NCBI GenBank assembly: GCA_043808235.1
Contig: JAZDFC010000004.1
Coordinates: forward strand, 62,001 to 126,000
Origin: JAZDFC01 sp043808235
GTDB lineage: Bacteria; Bacteroidota; Ignavibacteria; Ignavibacteriales; Melioribacteraceae
DNA length: 64,000 nt
Direction of reading: 5' to 3'
Part shown: positions 1 to 8,393 of the stretch, piece by piece
How the letters are laid out: every line of letters begins with the position of its first letter
How positions within the stretch are numbered: position 1 is the first letter of the stretch
Program-made: the position numbers and the translations under genes
The notes under the pieces: model-generated
What the model was told of the DNA's origin: nothing
Seen by the model: the letters and a program-made list of their open reading frames with translations, nothing else
The model's database searches: none

Positions 1-2032
1 AAATTTTACAAGTATAAATATTCCGTTCGATGTGAAATCAAAAGAGATTGAGGTTTATTACGTATGGAATTTAAATTCTTTGATGTTAGCTACGGAAGAT
101 GTGGTCTCGTATTACTTTGAAATATTTGATAATGATAACGTAAGCGGACCCAAATCGACAAAATCTGCTTTGTTTAGCTTACGTGTTCCATCTCTCGATG
201 AAATCTTTACCGAGGCGGATAGGAAACAAGAAAATGCCGAGAACGATTTACAAAAAACTTTAAAAGAAGCAAATGAGTTAAAAGAAGAATTAAAAAAAAT
301 CAGCAATGAATTAAAAAAAGATAGCAGGGAAATTACATGGGAAGAAAAAGATAAAATTGAAAAGTCAATCGAAAAATTTGAGGAACTTCAGCAAAAGATT
401 GAAGATATAAAATCTAATCTGAACGAAACGAAAAACGAATTGCAACAGAACAATTTGCTGTCGGAAAAGACTCTCGAAAAATACACGGAATTGCAGAAGC
501 TGATGGAAGAAATCGGAAATGAAGATTTGAAAAAAGCTTTTGAAAAAATGCAGGAGATGTTGGAGTCGTTGATGCGCGATAAAGTCCAGGACGCAATGGA
601 AAATATGCAAATGGACGAGGAGATGTTCCAAAAGAGTTTGGAAAGAACTATCAATCTATTAAAGCGAATCCAGATTGAACAAAAAATGGATGAGTTAGTT
701 AAACGGACAGAGGAACTTCAAAAAAAGCAGGAAGAGCTTGCAAAAGAATCACAGAACAGTAAACAATCCGATGACCAAAAGAGTAGTGAATTAGCGAAGA
801 AGCAAGATCAAGTTTCAAAAGATCTCCAGAATATGAAAGAAGCGATGAAAGATTTGCAGGATAAGATGAAAGAATTTAAAGATATGCCAAACCAGGAAAT
901 GCAGAAGGCGATGGAGGAATTTGAAAAACAGCAGAACCAACAGTTATCGGAACAATCGCAGCAGCAGTTAAAGCAGCAACAGTTTCAAAAAGCCGCTCAA
1001 AAGCAAAACAAACTCTCGCAGAATATGCAAAAGATGGGACAGATGATGATGCAGATGCAGCAAAGTATGCAGATGCAAAATCAAATGGAGGTAATGATGG
1101 ATATGATGCGGTTATTGAATAATACTCTCGAACTCTCAAAAGAACAGGAAGAATTGAAAAACAGTACTGATCAAATGTCGCCAAACTCGCCACAGTTCAG
1201 TGAAAAAACCAAAGAGCAAAATGAGCTTCAGCAGAATCTCCAAAATTTAATGAAGCAGTTTTCGGAATTATCCCAAAAGACATTTAATATAACACCGGAA
1301 ATGGGTAGGGCGCTTGGAAATGCGTTGAACTCAATGAAACAATCGCAGAACAGTATGCAGGAACGGAATGAAGGACTTGCAGCTGCACAACAAAAGGACG
1401 CAATGAAATCATTAAATGAAGCTGCAAGTCTTTTGCAGGGAGCAATGTCTCAGATGATGAATCAAAGTCAAAATGGTGGAATGCCAACGATGATGCAGCA
1501 ACTCCAGCAAATTGGTCAACAACAAATGGCGCTAAACCAAATGATGGGCAAAATAAATCCAAACGCGATGGGTCAGCAGGAATGGCAGCAGCTTGAACGC
1601 CTTGCGCAGCAGCAGGATTTAATACGTAAATCTCTTGAGCAGTTAAATAAAGAAGCGCGGGAAACCGGGCAATCGAAAAAACTGACGGCCAATCTTGAGC
1701 AAATTGCAAAAGAGATGAAAGAAGTTGTTACTCAAATGCAATCCGAAAGTTATGATGATAACTTAATCCAGAAGCAAGAAAGAATTTTATCAAAACTCCT
1801 CGATGCGCAGAGATCGATGAATGAAAGAGATTTTGAAGAAAGACGCGAATCCAATTCGGGTCAGAATGTTACACGCCAATCTCCGCCGGAGTTAATTCTT
1901 AATACGAGCGAAGGAAAAGATTTATTAAAGGATGAACTTCTCAAAGCCGCTAAGGAAGGTTATTCAAAAGACTATGAAGAACTGATCCGAAAATATTTTG
2001 AGGCGCTGCAGAAGGAAAGCATTAAAAATTAA
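1..2032 (+). CDS. C-terminal part of a large DUF4175-like coiled-coil protein (5' end outside window)
   Basis: The frame is open from base 2 (codons for N-F-T-S-I precede the GTG at 32), so the gene starts left of the window and about 676 residues are visible. After a short beta-rich stretch the protein is almost entirely Glu/Lys/Gln/Met-rich coiled coil. A central part rich in QQ and MM pairs lies at about residues 300-560 of the visible part. This matches the C-terminal two thirds of the DUF4175 family of Bacteroidota, whose N-terminus carries membrane segments. That family's function is not known, and the assignment rests on composition and pattern only. The stop is TAA at 2030-2032. A repeat and a gene remnant follow directly. 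Confidence 0.75.
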   Translation, partial: NFTSINIPFDVKSKEIEVYYVWNLNSLMLATEDVVSYYFEIFDNDNVSGPKSTKSALFSLRVPSLDEIFTEADRKQENAENDLQKTLKEANELKEELKKISNELKKDSREITWEEKDKIEKSIEKFEELQQKIEDIKSNLNETKNELQQNNLLSEKTLEKYTELQKLMEEIGNEDLKKAFEKMQEMLESLMRDKVQDAMENMQMDEEMFQKSLERTINLLKRIQIEQKMDELVKRTEELQKKQEELAKESQNSKQSDDQKSSELAKKQDQVSKDLQNMKEAMKDLQDKMKEFKDMPNQEMQKAMEEFEKQQNQQLSEQSQQQLKQQQFQKAAQKQNKLSQNMQKMGQMMMQMQQSMQMQNQMEVMMDMMRLLNNTLELSKEQEELKNSTDQMSPNSPQFSEKTKEQNELQQNLQNLMKQFSELSQKTFNITPEMGRALGNALNSMKQSQNSMQERNEGLAAAQQKDAMKSLNEAASLLQGAMSQMMNQSQNGGMPTMMQQLQQIGQQQMALNQMMGKINPNAMGQQEWQQLERLAQQQDLIRKSLEQLNKEARETGQSKKLTANLEQIAKEMKEVVTQMQSESYDDNLIQKQERILSKLLDAQRSMNERDFEERRESNSGQNVTRQSPPELILNTSEGKDLLKDELLKAAKEGYSKDYEELIRKYFEALQKESIKN

Positions 2033-2034
2033 TT

Positions 2035-2094
2035 GGCACCGCACTGGCCGGTCAAAGCCCGGCAAGTATGAAAGGCAACGCTATTCGAACAAAT
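2035..2094. repeat. Intergenic repeat, copy 1
   Basis: About 60 bases starting GGCACCGC, with a GCCGG...CCGGC hairpin and ending CAACGCTATTC plus about 7 bases. A second, slightly diverged copy in the same orientation lies at 2964-3023. This copy starts just after the stop of the DUF4175-like gene. The rest of the 380-base gap up to 2412 holds an acyl-CoA-ligase remnant and otherwise nothing I recognise. Confidence 0.75.
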
Positions 2095-2167
2095 TCCGTC
2101 TATTGCCGGACAAGCATCCAAAAGGATGATAACCTCAGATCCAGGAACAAATGGATAGAGATATCGT

Positions 2168-2240
2168 TTAATTTTTTTGTCGCAGTTTTTTTAAACGGTG
2201 CGGGCTGCTCAATAATATTTAATCTTTATTATGCAGAAAT
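2168..2240 (-). pseudogene. Remnant of the 3' end of an acyl-CoA ligase gene
   Basis: Read on the minus strand, about 50 bases (near 2168-2217) match the last codons of the intact ligase gene at 3750-5441 with roughly nine bases in ten identical. They encode IIEQPAPFKKTATKK against IIEQPEPFEKTATKK. A one-base loss in the A-run then shifts the frame; compensating for it gives IKRYLYP, like the intact IKRYLYI end. Upstream, an IK-like stretch resembles the intact gene but is out of frame. No longer homologous frame remains. It is most likely the relic of a duplicated ligase gene end or of a local duplication. Confidence 0.6.
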
Positions 2241-2412
2241 AAAATTTCTTCGCCCCAAATGTCGACTCAATCGACTGTTCGGTCTATTTGTCAAATTGCA
2301 CACCCGTTATTTCGAACATTTCTTCAGATTTACTATGGCTCGCTTCTTGAACATTAAATGCGAACTAAAGTTGCTCAAGCACTTTTATTTCATAAAACAA
2401 GGAGAAAGCGTC

Positions 2413-2808
2413 ATGAGAAAAATTTCTGTAAAAAAAATCAACTTCATATTAGCTGGATTGTTGTTGATTCCGATATTCGCATTCACAAGTGCAATATTCG
2501 AGATATCAATAGATATTGCTCCGAACGTATTGAATTTAAGCAACAGCGGATCGGTCGTAACCGTTCACACAAACCTGGCATATTCTGCTGTTCAAGGTTC
2601 ATCGCTCTTTTTGGATGGAGTGGAAATCGACAGTTGGAAAGCCGATAATAGAGGAATGTTTGTTGCTAAATTTTCCATGAATGAAATTAAATCATTGCCA
2701 TTGACGGTTAATGCCTATCATACTTTTGAATTGACAGGTTTTACCACAAGCGGTGATCAATTTTTCGGAACTAAGGATATTCTGATCGTTAGTAATAAAG
2801 GGAAGTAA
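2413..2808 (+). CDS. Small exported beta-sandwich-like protein of unknown function
   Basis: 131 residues. The start at 2413 is chosen because AAGGAGA lies 8-9 bases upstream; the same frame is open back to 2068, but that part overlaps the repeat and remnant and does not look like protein. Residues 5-27 form one hydrophobic segment (signal peptide or anchor). The rest alternates polar and hydrophobic residues, as in an immunoglobulin-like sandwich (ISIDIAPNVLNLSNSG, then SSLFLDGVEIDSWK). No catalytic motif is visible. The pattern resembles small secreted proteins common in Ignavibacteria that define a property through a paired term, but I cannot name a family. A clear terminator follows. Confidence 0.65.
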   Translation: MRKISVKKINFILAGLLLIPIFAFTSAIFEISIDIAPNVLNLSNSGSVVTVHTNLAYSAVQGSSLFLDGVEIDSWKADNRGMFVAKFSMNEIKSLPLTVNAYHTFELTGFTTSGDQFFGTKDILIVSNKGK

Positions 2809-2833
2809 ACATAACATGTTGATATAAAATTTA

Positions 2834-2873
2834 TTCCCGGGAACTGTATTTATACTTACTCCCGGGAATTTTG
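2834..2873 (+). terminator. Rho-independent-like terminator
   Basis: TTCCCGGGA and TCCCGGGAA form a perfect 9-bp stem with a 17-base loop, followed by TTTTG. It lies 26 bases after the stop of the small exported protein gene. Confidence 0.7.
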
Positions 2874-2963
2874 TAATCTTCGGATTGATTTGAGGATCAG
2901 AGATATTTCATAAATCATCTTAAAGAAAAATACTCGAAATTAAATATAGATGGAAAATTGACC

Positions 2964-3023
2964 GGCACCGCGTTGGCCGGTCAAAGCCCGGCAAGCCTGA
3001 AGACCAACGCTATTCAAACGAAT
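2964..3023. repeat. Intergenic repeat, copy 2
   Basis: Second copy of the element at 2035-2094, same orientation, with a few substitutions (GCGTTGGCC instead of GCACTGGCC, CCTGAAGACC instead of TATGAAAGG). In both places the next recognisable item to the right is the tail of an acyl-CoA ligase gene on the minus strand, here separated from the repeat by the lipoprotein gene at 3039-3722. Confidence 0.75.
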
Positions 3024-3038
3024 AATCCAAAAATCTTA

Positions 3039-3722
3039 TCATTTTTTATTTCTAAATTCCTCTATACTTGGAGTATAATCACTACCTTGACCATCATATT
3101 TAATTTTTATGGGAGAGGATTCCAAATCTGAAGCGTATATTCTTTTGTTTTCTTCATCAAATAAATTCTCTTCATGACAAGAATTAAATTCATGATTTCT
3201 TAAAAAAATTTTTATAGTGCCTATGAAATCTTGAATCGATTTGGGAGCATCCTTCAGAGAATAAACATGCGTGGAGATTGCTGAATCCTGCTTTGTAAAA
3301 GATAAATAATAATAGGGCCCATCATAAATACGAGTTTCTGGAAGATAATAAGCTTTGTGTACATTATGATAAGTTATTTTTTTTATAAATCCATTGAAGG
3401 AAATTATATCTGTATCGCCTAAAACGGATTTGAAATATCCATTATTTAGACTATTATCATATTTATGTCTGAAATAAGTTAGTTCTCCATTCTTTTTTAT
3501 CACTAAAATGTTAAGAGGTAAATAAATCTTAGGTCGCCCATTCCAATGAAGATATGGTTTTACGATATCATTCAAATCAATTGTACCGGTGAAGACACTT
3601 ACTTTATACTCGGCATAAAGAATTTCATCAAAAGGTAATTCATTTTTTACCTTTGATTTATTACAACTGACAATTAATATAAAACCGAAGAACCAGAATA
3701 TTTTTAGTATCTGTGCACACAT
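3039..3722 (-). CDS. Predicted lipoprotein of unknown function
   Basis: 227 residues. A short basic/hydrophobic start leads to LIVSC with Cys20, a good lipobox, so the protein is probably lipid-anchored outside the inner membrane. The mature part is mixed alpha/beta with many aromatic residues (KAYYLPETRIYDGPYYYLSF) and no motif I recognise. The gene lies between repeat copy 2 and the end of the acyl-CoA ligase gene (27-base gap). Because the repeat and a ligase tail also occur together at 2035-2217 without this gene, it may be a late insertion here. Confidence 0.65.
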   Translation of the reverse strand: MCAQILKIFWFFGFILIVSCNKSKVKNELPFDEILYAEYKVSVFTGTIDLNDIVKPYLHWNGRPKIYLPLNILVIKKNGELTYFRHKYDNSLNNGYFKSVLGDTDIISFNGFIKKITYHNVHKAYYLPETRIYDGPYYYLSFTKQDSAISTHVYSLKDAPKSIQDFIGTIKIFLRNHEFNSCHEENLFDEENKRIYASDLESSPIKIKYDGQGSDYTPSIEEFRNKK

Positions 3723-3749
3723 AAGATCATTATTTCATTATTAAAACAA

Positions 3750-5441
3750 TCAGATATATAAGTACCTTTTAATTTTCTTCGTCGCAGTTTTTTCGAACGG
3801 TTCGGGCTGCTCAATAATTTTCTTTATTCGCGAAAAACTTGCTATACGCTGGTTCAATTCTATCATTGTATCGTCAAGAATTTTCCCGATAAGTTTTCGG
3901 GCTTCGGCGTCGTCCATCCTGCCCCGTTCGTAAATTTTGTCAATCTCTTCGTAATTGAGATGAACTTTCGCTATTAACTGATTTTCTCTTTCATGAACAA
4001 TCGATTCAAGAACATAAGGCAATTCATTTAAAACAGATTCAACTTCTTCCGGATAAATATTTTTTCCGTTTGCCCCGATTATTACATTTTTAATTCTCCC
4101 CTTGATGAAAACATAATTATCTTCATCCATGTATCCGAGGTCGCCGGTATGAAACCATTTATCATCGGTAAGTACCTGCTTAGTTCTTTCGGGATCTTTA
4201 AAATATCCTTGCATAACATTTGGTCCTCTTGCAAGGATTTCGCCTTCGCCTGTTTCTGGATCGGGATTTTCGATACGGATTTCTACATCAGCGATAGGAA
4301 AACCGGAAGACTTAAGCCGTATGTGCTGCGGATCGGTACCGGTTAATAGCGGCGAAGTCTCTGTTAATCCGTAGCCAATTGCGTAGGGGAATTTTGCCTC
4401 GTTTAAAAATTGTTCTACCTCCGGAGCAAGCGCTGCGCCGCCAATGCAGAACATTCTCAATTCACCACCGAATGTTTCGTATAATTTTTTTCCCGCAGCT
4501 CTGTTTATTTTCTTCCGCATGTAGGGCAGTTTATAAAGACTTCTCACGATTGCTTTTTTGTTTATCTCGGGTAGAACTCTCTGTTTGTAAATTTTTTCGA
4601 TTATCAATGGAACAGCAACCATTGCGGTTGGCTTCACTTTCTTGAATGCCGGAAGCAATATGGCGGGAGTCGGCGGTTTATCAAGGTAATAAACCGAAGC
4701 GCCAACCATTAATGGAGTTACCAATCCAAGAGTCGATTCAATAGTATGGAACAACGGGAGAATAGATAACATCCTGTCTGTTTCGTTAAGATCAACTAAT
4801 TCGGAAACCGAGAGCGCATTTGAAATAACATTTTTATGAGATAACATTACACCCTTCGAATGTCCGGTAGTGCCGGATGTATAAAGAATAAGCGCCGTAT
4901 CATTTTCCTCAACCTCATCCGGAATTATACCGACAAATTTTAATGCGGCTTCCTTTATTTTCGCAAATTCCTTTTTTCCTTCAAATAACACTTGTTTTAC
5001 AATATCGGTTTTTGCATCCGAAGGGATTATTGAAAAATCATCGACAAGAATTTTAGTGCGCATGTTTTCAAAATTTTGATCGGCAATTTTATCATACTGT
5101 TTTGATGAAATGAAAATTGCTTTTGATTCGCTATGTCTTAAAACATGATGAACTTCGGTATCCTGAAATTCCGTCATTATCGGAACGCCAATAGCGCCGA
5201 TGATTGTTATTGCGAAATATGCTATTCCCCAATTGACTTTGTTCTCGCTTAGGATAGCAACTCTATCTCCGGTGATTATTCCCTGATCCTTTAAAAACTT
5301 TGCTATTGAATCTACTTTTTCTTTGAATTGGAGATATGTAATTGGTGCGGAATTGAGATCGGCAAGCGCAATATTGTTTTCAAATTTCTCCGAAATATAT
5401 TCAAGCAGTTTAGGAAGCGTTAATTTTTTTAATTGCGGCAT
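3750..5441 (-). CDS. Long-chain fatty acid-CoA ligase (AMP-forming)
   Basis: 563 residues from the ATG at 5441 (MPQLKKLTL), which has AAAGGT upstream. A longer frame to 5504 would run into a 30-bp palindrome and is not preferred. AMP-binding superfamily motifs are complete: P-loop-like LILYTSGTTGHSKGVMLSHK, YGLTETSP, WFHTGDLGYMDEDNYVFIKGR, and the C-terminal lysine motif in FEKTATKKIKR. The enzyme activates fatty acids with ATP and CoA in the cytoplasm or at the membrane; the exact chain length is not readable. It is on the same strand as pepT upstream, but the palindrome separates them. A broken copy of its tail lies at about 2168-2217. Confidence 0.9.
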   Translation of the reverse strand: MPQLKKLTLPKLLEYISEKFENNIALADLNSAPITYLQFKEKVDSIAKFLKDQGIITGDRVAILSENKVNWGIAYFAITIIGAIGVPIMTEFQDTEVHHVLRHSESKAIFISSKQYDKIADQNFENMRTKILVDDFSIIPSDAKTDIVKQVLFEGKKEFAKIKEAALKFVGIIPDEVEENDTALILYTSGTTGHSKGVMLSHKNVISNALSVSELVDLNETDRMLSILPLFHTIESTLGLVTPLMVGASVYYLDKPPTPAILLPAFKKVKPTAMVAVPLIIEKIYKQRVLPEINKKAIVRSLYKLPYMRKKINRAAGKKLYETFGGELRMFCIGGAALAPEVEQFLNEAKFPYAIGYGLTETSPLLTGTDPQHIRLKSSGFPIADVEIRIENPDPETGEGEILARGPNVMQGYFKDPERTKQVLTDDKWFHTGDLGYMDEDNYVFIKGRIKNVIIGANGKNIYPEEVESVLNELPYVLESIVHERENQLIAKVHLNYEEIDKIYERGRMDDAEARKLIGKILDDTMIELNQRIASFSRIKKIIEQPEPFEKTATKKIKRYLYI

Positions 5442-5483
5442 GTTAATACCTTTTATTAATGACCGAATGAACGATAATAAATT

Positions 5484-5513
5484 TGTAGAGACATGCCGCG
5501 GCATGTCTCTACA
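5484..5513. repeat. Perfect 30-bp palindrome, likely dispersed repeat
   Basis: TGTAGAGACATGCCG is followed directly by its exact reverse complement. It lies between pepT and the acyl-CoA ligase gene, 11 bases after the pepT stop. In RNA it would form a 15-bp loopless stem (a few loop bases forced open). There is no T-run, so it is more likely a REP/MITE-like repeat than a classic terminator. Confidence 0.85.
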
Positions 5514-5524
5514 GGCAAATTATT

Positions 5525-6775
5525 TTACGATTTCTCTTCCCAAACTTGACAAAGAGTTACAATCAGTCGAACCGCCATTTCCATATCCTGAACGGCAACG
5601 TATTCGGTGATAGCATGGAAATTATGTCCACCGGCAAATAAATTTGGGGTTGGTAAACCCATATAACTTAAACGCGAACCATCAGTACCACCGCGGATTG
5701 CCGATTGGATTGGTGTTATTCCAAGTCGGTTCAACGCTTCGATTGCAAACTCTTCAACTTGCGGATGCTCATTTAAAATATATTTCATGTTGCGATATTG
5801 TTCGATGATTTCAAACTCGTATTTAGAGCCGGGGAATTCCGCAACGACCTTTTCAGCGAGTTCTTTCAAAAACGATTCATATTCTTTCAGCTTTTCGTCA
5901 ATAAAATCACGAATAATAAATTTAAGAGTAGTCAACTCTTCATTGCCATTAATTGTTGTGCAGTGAACGTACCCTTCTCTTCCTTCGGTAGTTTCAGGCG
6001 AAAGTCTTTCTTTGGGAAGCATCTCAATAAATCGCGAGGAAATTTTTAATGAGTTAATCATTTTCCCTTTTGCATAACCGGGATGGACATTTTTACCGAT
6101 GAATTTAATTACTACCGCATCAGCGCTAAAGGTTTCTGTTTCAACTTCGCCGCGTGTGGAACCATCGATTGTGTATGCATACTTCGCACCGAATTTACCA
6201 ACGTCGAATTTTTCTGTGCCGCGTCCAACTTCTTCATCAGGAGTAAAGCAGATTTTAATTGTACCGTGTTTAATTTCAGGATGTTGGACTAAGTAATTCA
6301 TCGCATCAAGAATTTCGGCAATGCCGGCTTTATCGTCGGCGCCAAGCAATGTTGTTCCGTCTGTGGTAATTATGTCGAGTCCAATCATTTCTTGTAATTC
6401 GGGATTTCCTGCGGCATCAATTATTTTGGATGGATCTTTGGGAAGGATAATATCTCCACCTTGATAATTTTTATGAATGATTGGATTTACATTAGTACCG
6501 CTGACTGCGGGCGAGGTATCAACGTGTGCGATGAAGCCGATTACCGGAACATTCTTGTTTGTATTTGCCGGCAATGTTGCATGTACATAGCCGTTATCAT
6601 TCAAATATACATCAGCTATACCAATCCCCTTTAAATCATCCACTAACAGTTTTGAAAGTTCTGTTTGTTTCGGATCGCTTGGAAATGTTTTTGAATCTTC
6701 ATTCGATTGTGTATCAATCTTCGCATATTTTATAAATCGTTCAACACATGAGAACTTGTAATTTTCATCGAACAT
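5525..6775 (-). CDS. pepT: Peptidase T (tripeptide aminopeptidase)
   Basis: 416 residues from the ATG at 6775 (MFDENYKF), with AGAGGAAG just upstream; the frame extends to 6871, but that part is not typical. M20 family metal-site motifs are all present: GFIAHVDTSP, LLGADDKAGIAEIL, CFTPDEEVGRG, and RGGTDGSRLSYMGLPTPNLFAGGHNFH (given here in two joined motifs, RGGTDGSRLS and LFAGGHNFH). Length fits the PepT family of about 410. It is a cytoplasmic zinc enzyme releasing the N-terminal residue from tripeptides. It is divergent from the nucleoside phosphorylase gene across a 254-base gap. Confidence 0.93.
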   Translation of the reverse strand: MFDENYKFSCVERFIKYAKIDTQSNEDSKTFPSDPKQTELSKLLVDDLKGIGIADVYLNDNGYVHATLPANTNKNVPVIGFIAHVDTSPAVSGTNVNPIIHKNYQGGDIILPKDPSKIIDAAGNPELQEMIGLDIITTDGTTLLGADDKAGIAEILDAMNYLVQHPEIKHGTIKICFTPDEEVGRGTEKFDVGKFGAKYAYTIDGSTRGEVETETFSADAVVIKFIGKNVHPGYAKGKMINSLKISSRFIEMLPKERLSPETTEGREGYVHCTTINGNEELTTLKFIIRDFIDEKLKEYESFLKELAEKVVAEFPGSKYEFEIIEQYRNMKYILNEHPQVEEFAIEALNRLGITPIQSAIRGGTDGSRLSYMGLPTPNLFAGGHNFHAITEYVAVQDMEMAVRLIVTLCQVWEEKS

Positions 6776-7029
6776 AACTTCCTCTTTCTTTTTTATTGGA
6801 TGATTATTCTTTTTACCAATCTTACGGATTAGCTGCAAAACAAATTTAGAAATACCGCATACTAATTTCAAACAGATAAAACGGTTTAATAGCTGAATTG
6901 CCGATCTGCCCGAAATATAAAGATTTGTTTTTGGACTTTGCCTTTTGGAATTTCTTTCGTAAATGGATTTGATTTTCGATATATTTTACACGGTTATTAC
7001 ACTGAAAACTCAACTGTCCCGGAAAATGA

Positions 7030-8334
7030 ATGAATGTAGTTGAACTGATCAAAAAGAAGAGAGACGGCGGTTCCTTCTCTGAAAACGAAATCCAATTTTT
7101 AATCTCCTCATACGTAAATAAAAAAATTCCCGATTACCAATTCTCCGCTTTTTTAATGGCTGCTTTTCTGCAGGGATTAAATAAAGAGGAAACTTCGTTT
7201 TTAACAAAAGCTATGTTGTACAGCGGGCAGATAATTGATCTTTCATCGATACCGGGAGTAAAAATCGATAAACATTCGAGCGGGGGAGTCGGGGATAAAA
7301 CATCGCTGATACTAGCACCGATTGTTGCGGCAGCGGGCATAAATGTTCCGATGATTTCCGGCAGGGGATTAGGTCATTCAGGCGGCACTTTAGACAAGCT
7401 CGAATCGATTCCCGGATTCAGAACGAACATCGGAATAAAGGAATACAAAAAAATTATTAAAGAATGCGGTGCGGTTTTAATCGGGCAAACAAAATCTGTT
7501 GCGCCGGCGGACAAATTAATTTACGCACTGCGTGATGTTACTGCAACTGTCGAATCTATTCCATTAATAACCGGCAGCATTATGAGTAAAAAACTTGCCG
7601 AAGGAATCGACGGGCTTGTGCTTGATATAAAAGTCGGCAGCGGCGCATTTATGAGAACGATGAAGGATGCTGAATTGCTTGCCAAATCTTTAGTTGATAC
7701 CGCAAAGTCATTCGATAAAAAAGTAATAGCTTTTATTACGGATATGAATCAGCCGCTGGGGCATTACATCGGCAACTGGCTGGAGGTTTATGAATCCGTG
7801 AAAGTATTACAGGGGGAAGTTGTTGAGGACCTGTGCGAAGTTACATTCACTCTTTCCGGAGCGATGATTTATCTTGGCGGAAAAGCCGGATCAATAAAAG
7901 AGGGAATCGAGATTTCAAAGGAGATGATTAAAAACGGTAAAGCTTTCGAAAAATTTTTACAAATGGTTAAACTGCAAAGCGGAGATACATCTTTTCTACT
8001 TGATCTAAATAAGTATCCAAAATCAATATATTCCGAGAAGATTTTTTGTCCAATGTCAGGTCATCTAAAATCAATTGACAATTACCAACTCGGCGTTGCA
8101 GCTTTGCTTCTCGGCGCCGGCAGACTTGTAAAAGAAGATGTTATTGATCCGAAGGCTGGAATAATCTTCCATCGAAAAATTGGAGATAAAGTAAAAAAAG
8201 GAGATTTGCTGGCAGAAATATTTACCGATCAAAATCATGTCATCGATTCAGTGAAAGAAATGATACTTGGGGCATGCACATTTGGAAATGAAAAGATTCG
8301 CCCGTTAATATTAATAAAAAAATCATTATCATAA
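7030..8334 (+). CDS. deoA: Thymidine/pyrimidine-nucleoside phosphorylase
   Basis: 434 residues, the usual length. The family signature is SGRGLGHSGGTLDKLE, with KIDKHSSGGVGDKTS for phosphate and nucleoside binding near residue 80. The C-terminal domain contains the biotinyl-like KAGIIFHRKIGDKVKKGD region. It splits (deoxy)pyrimidine nucleosides into base plus (deoxy)ribose 1-phosphate for salvage. Substrate range cannot be decided, so thymidine-only (deoA) versus broad pyrimidine (pdp) use is open. No good ribosome site is visible; the first in-frame ATG at 7030 gives the expected N-terminus. Confidence 0.9.
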   Translation: MNVVELIKKKRDGGSFSENEIQFLISSYVNKKIPDYQFSAFLMAAFLQGLNKEETSFLTKAMLYSGQIIDLSSIPGVKIDKHSSGGVGDKTSLILAPIVAAAGINVPMISGRGLGHSGGTLDKLESIPGFRTNIGIKEYKKIIKECGAVLIGQTKSVAPADKLIYALRDVTATVESIPLITGSIMSKKLAEGIDGLVLDIKVGSGAFMRTMKDAELLAKSLVDTAKSFDKKVIAFITDMNQPLGHYIGNWLEVYESVKVLQGEVVEDLCEVTFTLSGAMIYLGGKAGSIKEGIEISKEMIKNGKAFEKFLQMVKLQSGDTSFLLDLNKYPKSIYSEKIFCPMSGHLKSIDNYQLGVAALLLGAGRLVKEDVIDPKAGIIFHRKIGDKVKKGDLLAEIFTDQNHVIDSVKEMILGACTFGNEKIRPLILIKKSLS

Positions 8335-8393
8335 CTTTTTCTTGAAGAATTATTAGAAGTAAATTTCACATATAAATTATCGAGGAGGTAATT

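Noticed and set aside
876..1709. Long minus-strand open frames opposite the coiled-coil gene
   Set aside because: They mirror the Gln/Met-rich repeats of the plus-strand gene, have no ribosome site, and the plus strand clearly encodes a coiled coil.
2068..2412. Upstream extension of the small exported protein gene
   Set aside because: The extension covers the repeat and the ligase remnant; the internal ATG at 2413 has a good ribosome site and a signal segment right after it.
5442..5504. Longer start for the acyl-CoA ligase
   Set aside because: It would run into the 30-bp palindrome; the ATG at 5441 has a ribosome site and gives the usual N-terminus.
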